DNA from: Alicyclobacillus shizuokensis NBRC 103103
Lineage (GTDB): Bacteria > Bacillota > Bacilli > Alicyclobacillales > Alicyclobacillaceae
NCBI RefSeq assembly: GCF_001552255.1
Contig: NZ_BCQV01000030.1
Location: 1 to 57,503, forward strand
DNA length: 57,503 bases
Direction: 5' to 3'
A program made the position numbers and the translations under genes. The notes under the pieces are model-generated. The model had not been told where the DNA came from. It saw only the letters and a program-made list of their open reading frames with translations, and searched no databases. Shown in pieces: positions 43,729 to 52,790 of the stretch; position 1 is the first letter of the stretch, and each line of letters opens with the position of its first letter.

Positions 43729-44650
43729 AAAGGAATTCACCCCCTATGGATTGAATCAAGTCTTCCAAATACCGCTTGGAATGTCCGACAAACTCATACG
43801 GATTGTATCGAGCCGGATCCTGTTCTCCCTCAATCATCAGCCAGCCGGTGAAACCCGAATGATAGATGCGCTCCAAAATTGGCTTGAAGTCGATACAGCC
43901 GTGGCCGGGTGTCGTGAACACACCTCGCCGAATCCGTTCTTTGAACGGTGAGCCTTTTGCTCGCTCAGCGCGGCATACCTCTTCTCGCACGTCTTTGAGG
44001 TGAATGTAACCAATGCGATGTGCGTATTTCTCGAACAAATCGAGCGGATTGATTCCGGCATTATACGCATGCCCCGTGTCATACAACAGGTACACGAGAT
44101 TCGGATCCGTCGATTCCATCAGCCGGTCAATCTCTTCCATCTTCTCTACCACTGTCCCGGCGTGATGGTGGTAGACCAGCTTCATCCCAAACGATTGACA
44201 AATCTCCCCGGCTGCATGAAGCCCCTCGATGAGCCGCGCCCACCCGTCGTCATCCAACGGGGTCACAGTTGCACCAGGCTGGGACGCATCCAGTACGGAT
44301 CCGCCCAGTTCGGCGGTGCTGATGACTTTCGACCCAAGCTGGCGCAACCTATCCGCATGCCGTTTATACGCTTCCAACTCACGCCGTCGCGACTCTTTGT
44401 CGGAGCCATCCGCCCAGCTAAAATACACGGACTTCCACTGACTCACGACGCGAAGTCCTCGGGGGCGTAGAACGGCTTGCAAACCGGTCACGTCTTTGGG
44501 GAATTTCCGCACCACTTCGATGCCGCGAAAGCCCAAACTCTGAATCTCGTCCAGCACCTGTTCTGCCGTGTACCAATCCCCGTGTTCCAGTACATCCTCG
44601 CCAATCCAGTTGATGGGATGCACGCCAAGCCACAGTTTTCGAGTCCCCAT
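43721..44650 (-). CDS. iolE: Inosose dehydratase (2-keto-myo-inositol dehydratase)
   Basis: 309 aa TIM barrel. IolE hallmarks are GVHPINWIGED at the N terminus, YHHHAGTVVEKMEEIDRLM with metal-ligand Glu/His, LLYDTGHAYNAG and HLKDVREEV. It dehydrates 2-keto-myo-inositol to 3D-(3,5/4)-trihydroxycyclohexane-1,2-dione. ATG 44650 is seven bases after GAGGA. It sits 97 nt after iolD, the enzyme for the next step. It belongs to the same superfamily as the isomerase at 21558 but matches IolE far better. Confidence 0.92.
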   Translation of the reverse strand: MGTRKLWLGVHPINWIGEDVLEHGDWYTAEQVLDEIQSLGFRGIEVVRKFPKDVTGLQAVLRPRGLRVVSQWKSVYFSWADGSDKESRRRELEAYKRHADRLRQLGSKVISTAELGGSVLDASQPGATVTPLDDDGWARLIEGLHAAGEICQSFGMKLVYHHHAGTVVEKMEEIDRLMESTDPNLVYLLYDTGHAYNAGINPLDLFEKYAHRIGYIHLKDVREEVCRAERAKGSPFKERIRRGVFTTPGHGCIDFKPILERIYHSGFTGWLMIEGEQDPARYNPYEFVGHSKRYLEDLIQSIGGEFLYD

Positions 44651-44747
44651 GCTTTGTCCTCATCCCCTTTTTTTGGTACGTGAGGGAGCATTTTGGGCGC
44701 TGACGAAGCAATGCACCGGGGAGTTCTGCCCCCTTTCCGGACTCCTT

Positions 44748-46613
44748 CTAAATCGGGCGCGCGTTTCTCGCCATCTCCTGCATCCTGACCGCCGCCGCCC
44801 GCACATCCTCGTCACAGGAGGTTTCCGCCACACCGAGCCGCCACCAGGAATCGTACCCCGCACTCCCGGACCGGGGAACTATCTTGACATCGATGAGCGT
44901 GGTCACATCTGTATCTCGGCTTGCCTGCAAGGCCTGCCGCAGCTCTTCGACAGTCTGAACCTGGAACGCGGCTGCCCCGAGGCTCCGTGCATGGGCGGCA
45001 AAGTCTATCGGCAGATACTCTCCCGTCAGGCGACGCGTCTGCGCGGCCTTATAGCGGAACTCGTTGCCGAAGCCCTTGCTTCCTTGGCTGCATTGCAGGC
45101 TGTGAATGCACTGGAATCCATGGTTATCAAAAAGCACGATGATAATCTTTCTGCCCTCTTGAATGCTGGTCACCAGTTCGGAATGCAGCATTAAATAGCT
45201 GCCGTCCCCGACCAATGCATAGACGTCGCGATCCGGTACGGCCAGCTTGATGCCGAACGCACCGCTGACCTCGTAGCCCATACAAGAAAACCCGTATTCC
45301 ATGTGGTACGTTCCCGGCGATTTCGTATGCCACAGGCGGTGAAGGTCGCCGGGTAGGCTCCCAGCGGCACAGACGATGACGGCGGTCTCGTCGATAAACT
45401 GATTCACCTCGCCAATGACTTGGGTTTGCGTAAGTCCCTCCGGTTGTGACCGCGCGACAAGGCGTGTCACTTCGTCTTGCCATTTCTGCTTGAGTTCGGC
45501 CAAATCGGAAAGTGAATGTTCCGATTGGTACCCCCGTGCGGCCAGGGCCGTCTGCAGTTCGGTCAAGGCGGCCTTCGCGTCACCAATCAATGGAAACGCC
45601 TGCAGTTTGTACGCATCCGCTCTCGAGACGTTGATGGACAGGAACTGAACATCGGGATTGGAAAATGCGGTCTTGGAGGAAGTCGTGAAATCCGTGAACC
45701 GAGTCCCCACACCAATGACCAAGTCAGCCTCACGCGCGATCCGGTTGGCTGCCGCCGAACCGTTCACCCCTACGGCGCCGAGATTCAGCGGGAAGTTACT
45801 GACGATGGCGCCCTTTCCCGCCTGCGTTTCGGCAACGGGGATATGAAAGGCATTCGCAAAGGCCTCCACAGCCTCCCCGGCTTCGCTGTACCGTACACCC
45901 CCGCCGACGATGAGCAATGGCTTGCGCTTCCTGGCAATCATGTCAACGGCGATGGACAGGGAAGACTCGGCGGGGCGCAGGCGGTCAATGACGTGCACGC
46001 GCTTCGCCAAAAATTCCACCGGCCAATCGTATGCCTCTGCTTGAACATCCTGTGGCAGTGCCAGGGTTACCGCGCCGGTCTCTGCCGCATCCGTCAGGAC
46101 GCGCATGGCATTCAGCAGGGCCGGCATCAGTTGTTCCGGCCGATTGATTCGGTCCCAATATTTACTCACCGGACGAAACGCGTCATTCGCCGTGATGGTG
46201 TAGTCGTGAGCGTTTTCAATCTGCTGGAGCACCGGATCGGGCTGACGGCAAGCAAACACGTCCCCGGGCAGAAAGAGAACCGGGATGCGGTTGACCGTCG
46301 CCGTTCCGGCTGCGGTGACCATGTTCAGCGCACCGGGACCGATAGAGGAGGTGCAGGCGTAAATCGCGCGCCGATTCATCTGCTTGGCAAACGCAATGGC
46401 GGCGTGGGCCATGCCCTGTTCATTCTTGCCTTGAATGAATTCGAGAGATCCACGGTGATTTTCGATGGCCTCTCCCAGGCCCGTGACGTTGCCATGGCCA
46501 AAGATCCCCATGATGCCGCGGACAAACTTGGATTCCTTCCCATCCACCAAAACGTATTGGTTGTCGAGAAACTGCACAAGGGCTTGTGCGACGGTGAGTC
46601 GAACCGTATGCAC
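44748..46613 (-). CDS. iolD: 3D-(3,5/4)-trihydroxycyclohexane-1,2-dione acylhydrolase (TPP-dependent)
   Basis: 621 aa, three-domain thiamine-diphosphate enzyme of the acetolactate-synthase family. IolD features: HTVRLTVAQALVQFLDNQY at the N terminus, IYACTSSIGPGALNMVTAAG, and the TPP/Mg site GDGSYLMLHSELVTS with downstream FDNHGFQCI. It cleaves the cyclic dione to 5-deoxy-D-glucuronate. GTG 46613 is chosen because GGAGG lies seven bases upstream and IolD proteins begin at this point; longer frames reach 46679. It follows a Gfo/Idh/MocA gene by 28 nt. Confidence 0.94.
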   Translation of the reverse strand: MHTVRLTVAQALVQFLDNQYVLVDGKESKFVRGIMGIFGHGNVTGLGEAIENHRGSLEFIQGKNEQGMAHAAIAFAKQMNRRAIYACTSSIGPGALNMVTAAGTATVNRIPVLFLPGDVFACRQPDPVLQQIENAHDYTITANDAFRPVSKYWDRINRPEQLMPALLNAMRVLTDAAETGAVTLALPQDVQAEAYDWPVEFLAKRVHVIDRLRPAESSLSIAVDMIARKRKPLLIVGGGVRYSEAGEAVEAFANAFHIPVAETQAGKGAIVSNFPLNLGAVGVNGSAAANRIAREADLVIGVGTRFTDFTTSSKTAFSNPDVQFLSINVSRADAYKLQAFPLIGDAKAALTELQTALAARGYQSEHSLSDLAELKQKWQDEVTRLVARSQPEGLTQTQVIGEVNQFIDETAVIVCAAGSLPGDLHRLWHTKSPGTYHMEYGFSCMGYEVSGAFGIKLAVPDRDVYALVGDGSYLMLHSELVTSIQEGRKIIIVLFDNHGFQCIHSLQCSQGSKGFGNEFRYKAAQTRRLTGEYLPIDFAAHARSLGAAAFQVQTVEELRQALQASRDTDVTTLIDVKIVPRSGSAGYDSWWRLGVAETSCDEDVRAAAVRMQEMARNARPI

Positions 46614-46641
46614 CAGGCTCCCTCCCATTTCCGAGATGGTT

Positions 46642-47652
46642 TCATGAGACGGCGGCCGTCTGACGGACTTCCTCCACATAGACCCTGCGCCCTTCGTTCG
46701 CCGACAACGTGAAGGCCTCGGCCACGATAGAATCCTTCAGGGCTTCTTGCACGGTTATCATTCCGGGTGTCCCATCCACCACACTCTTCACCCAGGCCTT
46801 CACTTCCTCCACAAAGGCTCGGCCAAACACATCCAAATAATCGGTAAATCCTTGCCGAACAATTCCTTGCTTAGAGAGAAGGGCGAGGTCACGACGTTCA
46901 TCCAGTTCCACGAAGACCGATCCGGTCTCCCCCCACACCTCTGTGCGGATGTCACATCCGTGATGGGCGGTACGGCTCGCCCCGACGTACCCTAAACCAC
47001 CTGAGGCGAACTGCATCACGCCGAGGACATCTTCGAAGTCCTGCATTTCTTTTAGATACTCCGTGTCCCCATTCGTACCAAGGCCCTCGACCCATTCCAC
47101 CTCGTCGTTCATGAACCAGCGAATCAGGTTAATGTCGTGGATGACCAAATCACGCCAGATGCCACCCGACGTTCGAATGTACCTTGCGTCTGGACAAACG
47201 CGGTCGCGACTGGTGCTAAGGCACACGAATACCCGACCGAGATCGCCGGACCTAACAATCGTATGGGCGCGCACATAATCGGGCAGAAAACGCCGCTGGT
47301 ACCCGATGTGTACGGGCACTCCCGCTTCCTCAATCAAACGGCACATCTGGATGCAATCCGTCAGATTGCTGGCTAACGGTTTTTCAAGCAGCAGCGGCTT
47401 TTTGGCTGCTAACAAGAGTTGCTCCACGACCGGTAGGTGTTGGTCTGTCGATATGGAGACGACCACCGCGTCCGCGTTCCGCACGCCATCCACAAGCGAG
47501 GTCGTGAAGGGGACCCCTAACTCTTCGGCTACGGCCGCGCCCCGCCGGGACCTCCCAATCATGGCCGACACACGAACACCTGACAACGACTGAAGGATCT
47601 CCGCGCGACGGCGGGCCAGCCCCCCGGCTCCGACAACCGCAACATTCAGCAT
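46642..47652 (-). CDS. Gfo/Idh/MocA family dehydrogenase (third of three)
   Basis: 336 aa. Rossmann motif VVGAGGLARRRAEIL (the first Gly-rich loop is GAGGLA, unusual), LLEKPLASNLTDC as the EKP motif, and GGIWRDLVIHDINLIRWFMN with the catalytic-region Asp-His. ATG 47652 is eight bases after AAGG and overlaps the preceding stop by 7 nt. The extended frame to 47784 is rejected. Likely acts on an inositol or inosose isomer. Confidence 0.88.
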   Translation of the reverse strand: MLNVAVVGAGGLARRRAEILQSLSGVRVSAMIGRSRRGAAVAEELGVPFTTSLVDGVRNADAVVVSISTDQHLPVVEQLLLAAKKPLLLEKPLASNLTDCIQMCRLIEEAGVPVHIGYQRRFLPDYVRAHTIVRSGDLGRVFVCLSTSRDRVCPDARYIRTSGGIWRDLVIHDINLIRWFMNDEVEWVEGLGTNGDTEYLKEMQDFEDVLGVMQFASGGLGYVGASRTAHHGCDIRTEVWGETGSVFVELDERRDLALLSKQGIVRQGFTDYLDVFGRAFVEEVKAWVKSVVDGTPGMITVQEALKDSIVAEAFTLSANEGRRVYVEEVRQTAAVS

Positions 47653-48650
47653 ACGCCTTCCCTTCTCTCTGTGATGTTCACCGCATGGTTGCGCCTCTGG
47701 GACTCGGCGGCTGCATACGCGACCCGTTCCGCCTCCAGCACACTCGCCACGTCGACTGGAAACGCGGCCCCTTTGCGCACACAATCCAGGAAAACGGCAA
47801 TCTCGCTGCGGTAGGCGTCTTCAAACCGATCCGGGAAGGAATGCATTTGCCGTACCATCCCCTCCGCCGTGAATCGGGTCGTCTTGTCCCGTGGCGCCTC
47901 CCCGATTTCCAGCGACCCCTCGGTTCCGAAAACCCGCATGCGGATGTCGTATCCGTATCGTACGGATCGGCTGAGGAGAACCTGGGCGATGGCACCCTCG
48001 TCAAGGTTGAGCAGAACCGCGCCCTCTTCCGGATCGCCAAGTTCTTGCATGTAAGCGTTCCGCCACAAACCGCCGCTGATGGAACGGACGCGCACGACAC
48101 GTTGACCGGTCAGCCACTGAATCAGGTCGTAGTCATGTACGCCCATGTCAAAAAACAGACCGCCAGATTGTGGAACAAACTCCGGTGTCGGAGGGGTTTG
48201 ATCCCTGCCAATCGCGATGACACTGAGGACCCGGCCAATTTTCCCCTCGGAGATGTACTGTTGCGCCGTCCGATACGCGCGGTCGAAGCGCCGCATGTAT
48301 GCGGGCATAATCAGGTGCAGGTTGTTCATCGCCCGCAACTTTTCGAGATCCCCGGCTGAGAACGTGAGCGGCTTCTCGACCATGGCCGGGACCCCATATT
48401 GCAGCGCCATTTCAATGTATTCCAGGTGTGTACTCGTAGGAGTGGTGACGATGACGGCATCCGCTTCTTGAAACACCGATTCTGGGTTTGGACCGACACG
48501 GCTCTGTAAACTTTGGGCAATCCGCTCGCTGCGCGTCGCATCTAAATCCCACACGACGGACACCACACACCCAGGTGTTTCTGTGACATTCCGTGCATGG
48601 AGTTCTCCCATTCTGCCGGCCCCGATGATGCCTACCTTGAGCAGTTCCAC
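47646..48650 (-). CDS. Gfo/Idh/MocA family dehydrogenase (second of three)
   Basis: 334 aa: GIIGAGRMGELHARNV cofactor loop, MVEKPLTFSAGDL, and GGLFFDMGVHDYDLIQWLTG active-site segment with the Asp-His pair. GTG 48650 behind GAGGAG. Its first 19 nt overlap the end of the first dehydrogenase gene. Related to the flanking two, suggesting tandem duplication and specialisation for different inositol stereoisomers or for the inosose reduction needed to interconvert them. Confidence 0.88.
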   Translation of the reverse strand: MELLKVGIIGAGRMGELHARNVTETPGCVVSVVWDLDATRSERIAQSLQSRVGPNPESVFQEADAVIVTTPTSTHLEYIEMALQYGVPAMVEKPLTFSAGDLEKLRAMNNLHLIMPAYMRRFDRAYRTAQQYISEGKIGRVLSVIAIGRDQTPPTPEFVPQSGGLFFDMGVHDYDLIQWLTGQRVVRVRSISGGLWRNAYMQELGDPEEGAVLLNLDEGAIAQVLLSRSVRYGYDIRMRVFGTEGSLEIGEAPRDKTTRFTAEGMVRQMHSFPDRFEDAYRSEIAVFLDCVRKGAAFPVDVASVLEAERVAYAAAESQRRNHAVNITERREGVC

Positions 48651-49678
48651 GTTTCTCCTCCTATGCCTTCATAAACATCGCGAACTTTGATGGGCCTCTT
48701 TTCCTTGAACGAGCGCATGGCCGCGTGCGCGATGCACTCTGCCTGGAATCCGTCGTGCCCCGTCACGAGAGGAAGCTTACCGTTTCGGATACATTCGATA
48801 AAAGATTTCACTTCTTCGGTATAGGCTTCATGGTATCGGTCGAGAAAGAAGGATTTCGGCGCATCGCGATACACACCACCCTCTGTCCAGAACTGGGCTG
48901 TATTCTGATAGTCGTTGTCCACCACCATACAGCCCTGGGATCCAAAAACTTCAACGCGCTGGTCATAGCCATAGACCGCCTTGCGACTGTTGTCGATCAC
49001 GCCAATCGCCCCGTTATCAAACTTCAAAACCGTGACTGCGGTATCGACATCGCCCACCTCGCGGAACGTATCGTCGATAAGGACCTCTCCCTGGGCATAC
49101 ACCTCTTCAACTTCCCCGCCCACGATGTACCGTGCGAGATCAAAATCATGGATGGCCATGTCCAGAAAAATTCCGCCGGAAGTTTTGATGTAGTCGGCTG
49201 AAGGAGGATGAGGGTCCCGTGACGTGATTTTCAGGATATGACTTTGGCCGAGAGCCCCCTCCGTCACCGCCCTTCTCAGCCGCTTGAAGTTATGATCAAA
49301 CCTCCGATTGAAACCGATTTGCAAGCAGATGCCGTTTGCTTGTGCGGTGTCGACGGCACGGCACGTCTTCTCGAGTTCCATACTTACCGGTTTCTCGCAG
49401 AATACGTGCTTCCCCACCTGAGCCGCTTCTTCAATGATTTGCGTATGCAGGTCGGTCGGTGCACAGATGAGAATCGCTTCAATCTCTGAATCAGAAAGAA
49501 TATCTTGATAATCGTCGGTAACATCCTGTATTCCGATATCCTTCGCCCACGTGCGGATCGCATCGACATAGATGTCGGAGACCGCTTTAATCCTCACCCC
49601 CTCAAATCGGCGAATGTTTTCTGCGTGCAACTTTCCAATTCGCCCCGCACCGATGATTCCAACTGAGATTTCGCGCAC
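48632..49678 (-). CDS. iolG: Inositol 2-dehydrogenase-like Gfo/Idh/MocA enzyme (first of three)
   Basis: 348 aa. Strongest IolG match of the three: GIIGAGRIGKLHAENI loop, FCEKPVSMELEKTCRAVD, QIGFNRRFDHNFKRL, and GGIFLDMAIHDFDLARYIVG with active-site Asp and His. Oxidises myo-inositol to 2-keto-myo-inositol with NAD+. GTG 49678 follows GAGGAGG by 8 nt, 13 nt after the binding-protein gene. The symbol rests on sequence pattern and operon; another isomer may be its preferred substrate. Confidence 0.85.
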   Translation of the reverse strand: MREISVGIIGAGRIGKLHAENIRRFEGVRIKAVSDIYVDAIRTWAKDIGIQDVTDDYQDILSDSEIEAILICAPTDLHTQIIEEAAQVGKHVFCEKPVSMELEKTCRAVDTAQANGICLQIGFNRRFDHNFKRLRRAVTEGALGQSHILKITSRDPHPPSADYIKTSGGIFLDMAIHDFDLARYIVGGEVEEVYAQGEVLIDDTFREVGDVDTAVTVLKFDNGAIGVIDNSRKAVYGYDQRVEVFGSQGCMVVDNDYQNTAQFWTEGGVYRDAPKSFFLDRYHEAYTEEVKSFIECIRNGKLPLVTGHDGFQAECIAHAAMRSFKEKRPIKVRDVYEGIGGETWNCSR

Positions 49679-49691
49679 ACGCCATGCCTCC

Positions 49692-50738
49692 TCAGCCCCC
49701 GATTCCGGATTGAACCAGCTTCTCCATCTTTGACACGTTGTCCTTCGTCACGAACAACGTCCCCGTATTGACATCCACGGGCGACATTCCATACTTGGCC
49801 GTCAAGTAGAGTTCTACGACGGACATGTAAGCCTGGACAAAAGGTTGCTGGTCCACCGTCCCCAGGTCGATGCCCTGCTGAATGGCGTGCAAGGTGTTTG
49901 GATCGATGTCGAAGGACGCGATTTTCACCTTGTCCTGGAGGTTATTTTGTTTCAGGAATTGGACGGCAGGTATCGTCTCCTGCGGTCCCAAACTAAAAAT
50001 GAGATCTACGTTCGGATGTTTGGCAAAGTAGCTCTGCAAGATGGAAATGGCCTGGTTCGCGTCGGTCCCGATGTTGAGCACATCGACCGCAACTCCCTTC
50101 GGTTTTAACACCTGCTCAATCCCTCGTTCTCTCCAAGTCAGATTGAGTGCTCCAGGCTGGCTATTGAGGATCACCGTATGGTCGCCTGAGTGCAGTTGGT
50201 TGAGTAGATGACTCGCGAGAAAGTCGCCGGATTGTGTTTCGTCCTGGCCGACATACCCTTTCACAGGCACACTCTTCGAGAAATCCTGCGCGTTGAACGA
50301 AATGACGGGAATTCCATGGGCTTGCGCCTGCTTGATGGATTCATTGAATGCTTTGGGATCCGGCAGGGTAACCGCTATCCCAGCTGGTTTTGCCGCAATC
50401 GCTGCATTGAGCAGGTTCACTTCGTCTGGAATGCTGAAGGTCTGTGGTCCCTCAAAAATCGCCTTCACACCCAGGTCCTTCGCCGCCGCCTGCACCCCTT
50501 TCTGCTCCACGGCCCAGAATGGATCTGAGGGTCCGCTATGCGCAATGACGTAGAACGTAAGTTTCGAGTTCCCCGTCTGCTTAACCGTATTCGAGTTGCC
50601 CGACGGTTGGTTTGCCCCTGAGGCACCGGAGGATGAGTTTGCCGAGTTTGTGTCGGATGTTGAACACCCGACCGTGAACGTCAATGCCCCAAATGCACAG
50701 AACGAGGCCGCAATGGCTTTTCTCCATAATCTCTTCAT
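49692..50738 (-). CDS. CUT2 solute-binding lipoprotein (RbsB-like), probably inositol
   Basis: 348 aa. Lipobox TVGC-S, Ser/Asn-rich linker, and a family 4 sugar-binding fold (FYVIAHSGPSDPFWAVEQKG; AIAAKPAGIAVTLPDPKAF; SFDIDPNTLHAIQQGIDLGTV with QQPF). ATG 50738 behind AAGGGGG. Encoded third in the operon after permease and ATPase, an order opposite to rbs operons. Operon content makes an inositol ligand probable. Confidence 0.9.
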   Translation of the reverse strand: MKRLWRKAIAASFCAFGALTFTVGCSTSDTNSANSSSGASGANQPSGNSNTVKQTGNSKLTFYVIAHSGPSDPFWAVEQKGVQAAAKDLGVKAIFEGPQTFSIPDEVNLLNAAIAAKPAGIAVTLPDPKAFNESIKQAQAHGIPVISFNAQDFSKSVPVKGYVGQDETQSGDFLASHLLNQLHSGDHTVILNSQPGALNLTWRERGIEQVLKPKGVAVDVLNIGTDANQAISILQSYFAKHPNVDLIFSLGPQETIPAVQFLKQNNLQDKVKIASFDIDPNTLHAIQQGIDLGTVDQQPFVQAYMSVVELYLTAKYGMSPVDVNTGTLFVTKDNVSKMEKLVQSGIGG

Positions 50739-50829
50739 GAATTTGCCCCCTTACAAAACTTTATCGATATAGTTCCAATCATCCGATAATCATACGAACA
50801 CTTGTGGTTGTCTGGAGTGTCGAAACCCT

Positions 50830-51564
50830 TCAATGCACCCCGACTACCATTTGGGTAATGGCGTCCAACGTGGTTTGGTCCCTTGTGAAGTTCCCTATCT
50901 GGACGCCCCGTTCCAATACGACGAATCTATCGGCAACTTGATAGACTTGGCCGAGGTTGTGCATGATGAGAATCACCGATACCCCTTTGCGACTCACCTC
51001 CTTGACGATTTCAAAAACCCGCTCGGTTTCCTTGACGGATAACGCCGCTGTCGGCTCGTCGAGAATCAGAAGCTTCGCCCCAAAGTAAGCCGCTCGGGCA
51101 ATGGCGACAGCCTGACGCTCTCCCCCGGACATATGACCGACTTCCTCTCTCGTTGAGCGCAATCGAATCCCCATGTCGGCCAGGGCTTGCATACAGGCCT
51201 GTTCCATTTCCCTGCGCCGCAACACGTTCATCCAGCCAGCACCCGTTCGTTCCTTGCCAAGAAAAAAGTTTCGCCAGAGGCTTAAGTTCTCAACCAGAGC
51301 GAGATCCTGGTAGACCGTTTCGATGCCTAGTGCTCGCGCCTCGCTGGGAGATTTCAGGCGCACCTCCCGACCATCGAAAACCATCTTCCCTTCAGACGGC
51401 GCATGATACCCACTGATAATCTTGATGAGCGTCGACTTCCCGGCTCCGTTGTCGCCAATGAGTGCCACAATTTCGCCGCGGGCGATGTTGACATTCACGT
51501 CCCGGAGCGCCTGAACGGTCCCAAACCGTTTCTGGATATTCGAGAGTTGCAAGATATCCTCCAA
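50830..51564 (-). CDS. CUT2 sugar ABC transporter ATP-binding protein, single domain
   Basis: 244 aa, one ABC domain only (RbsA-type proteins have about 500 aa with two). Canonical motifs: Walker A GDNGAGKST, Q-loop YQDLALVEN, signature MSGGERQAV and Walker B LLILDEPTAAL, so both sites of a homodimer would be active. TTG 51564, eight bases after AAGGGGG and 13 nt after the permease stop, is the best start; the frame to 51633 would overlap the permease by 56 nt and has no signal. Confidence 0.88.
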   Translation of the reverse strand: MEDILQLSNIQKRFGTVQALRDVNVNIARGEIVALIGDNGAGKSTLIKIISGYHAPSEGKMVFDGREVRLKSPSEARALGIETVYQDLALVENLSLWRNFFLGKERTGAGWMNVLRRREMEQACMQALADMGIRLRSTREEVGHMSGGERQAVAIARAAYFGAKLLILDEPTAALSVKETERVFEIVKEVSRKGVSVILIMHNLGQVYQVADRFVVLERGVQIGNFTRDQTTLDAITQMVVGVH

Positions 51565-51577
51565 GTCGTGCACCCCC

Positions 51578-52597
51578 TTACGCACTTCTAGACTTGCTGA
51601 TCTTGCTGACACGGACGTTGAACATGACGGCAATGATTAAGATGATCCCAACAAACGAGGTGTACCAATAACTTGGCGCCCCCATGAGGATCAACCCCGA
51701 CGTAATCATGCCCATCAGAAGGGCACCGAGGCAGGAGCCAACCACACTCCCGATGCCCCCGGCAAGTGCCGTGCCACCAATCACCGCAGCCACGATGACG
51801 GTCAGTTCTAAGCCTTGACCCTGTGCCGGGGAGACCGAATTCAGCCTTGCGAGGTCCATACACCCAACTAGGCCGGCCAACAAAGCGCTGATGCAGAAGT
51901 TCACGACCTTGACCCGCGTCACCGGAATGCCCATGGCGCGCGCAGCATCCGGTTTGCCACCGGAAGCAAAGCACCAGTTCCCAAATTTCGTCTTGTTGAG
52001 TACGAACCATCCGAGCACAGCGGCCACGACAAACCAGACCGCGGTAAAGTGCAGCCCCCCGACAACCTCCCCTCCCATAACGTGCATCAATTTGGAGCTG
52101 CCGAAGTACGAAATGGGATATCCTCCAGTCGCCACGAGAACGATGCCGCGCCACCACATCTGTGTGCCCAACGTGACAATGAATGAGTTGACATGGAATC
52201 GCGTCACGATGAGTCCATTGGCCAAACCGGTCAGTGCAGCGGGAATGAGGGCGCACACGAGGCTGAGCCAAATGTTCCAGTGTTGTTGGACAAAGAGATA
52301 CGCCCAGATGGTGGGACACAATGCGTAGATGGAACCGACTGAGAGGTCAAACTCCCCACTTATCATGAGGATGGTGATGCCAATCGCGATGATGCCAATC
52401 TCCGCCGCGCTTGTAATAATGGAGGCGGCCTCCGTCATCGATAAAAACTGTGGATTCAAGACGGTAAATATGACTGCGGCTAGAACAATGCCCCCGATTA
52501 CGCCGAGTTCCTTGACTGAAAAAAGGGTTCGACTCCACCTCAATCCCTTCGGCCCCGATAGAGTTTGTAGCTGAATTTTTCCGGTCATCTCCTTCAC
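51578..52597 (-). CDS. CUT2 (ribose-type) ABC transporter permease
   Basis: 339 aa, RbsC-like with the motif SGEFDLSVGSIYAL and about ten membrane spans. Only one permease is present, so the channel is probably a homodimer, matching the single-domain ATPase. First gene of the inositol-type operon. Start is the GTG at 52597 (AAAGG three bases upstream) or the ATG at 52588, which directly abuts AAGGAG; neither spacing is ideal. Confidence 0.9.
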   Translation of the reverse strand: MKEMTGKIQLQTLSGPKGLRWSRTLFSVKELGVIGGIVLAAVIFTVLNPQFLSMTEAASIITSAAEIGIIAIGITILMISGEFDLSVGSIYALCPTIWAYLFVQQHWNIWLSLVCALIPAALTGLANGLIVTRFHVNSFIVTLGTQMWWRGIVLVATGGYPISYFGSSKLMHVMGGEVVGGLHFTAVWFVVAAVLGWFVLNKTKFGNWCFASGGKPDAARAMGIPVTRVKVVNFCISALLAGLVGCMDLARLNSVSPAQGQGLELTVIVAAVIGGTALAGGIGSVVGSCLGALLMGMITSGLILMGAPSYWYTSFVGIILIIAVMFNVRVSKISKSRSA

Positions 52598-52732
52598 ATA
52601 CCTTTCGTCTTAAATTCTATTCTTTCATGTCCAACACGCGCTTGGCATGAAGTCTCATGCAGGTCAAGGTGGCCTTATACGATCCGTACCGGACACGTAC
52701 ATGCGTCAAACATCCGAAGTCGGCCGGATACA

Positions 52733-52748
52733 AGGAAACCGCTTTCCT
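52733..52748. promoter_or_regulatory. Candidate LacI-type operator of the inositol-type operon (A)
   Basis: AGGAAACCGCTTTCCT: arms AGGAAA/TTTCCT around CCGC, 136 nt before the first gene. It shares GAAACCGCTT with the second site at 52791, and the pair is 57 bp apart. Confidence 0.6.
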
Positions 52749-52790
52749 CGCCGAAAAACACCGAGCTGTCCCACTGAGATATTTTCTGAA

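Noticed and set aside
45516-46712. 398-codon open frame on the plus strand
   Set aside because: It lies entirely antisense to iolD and the end of the preceding dehydrogenase gene, has no ribosome binding site and shows no family similarity. The same applies to the long plus-strand frames at 20512-21528, 41954-42790 and 54218-55237.
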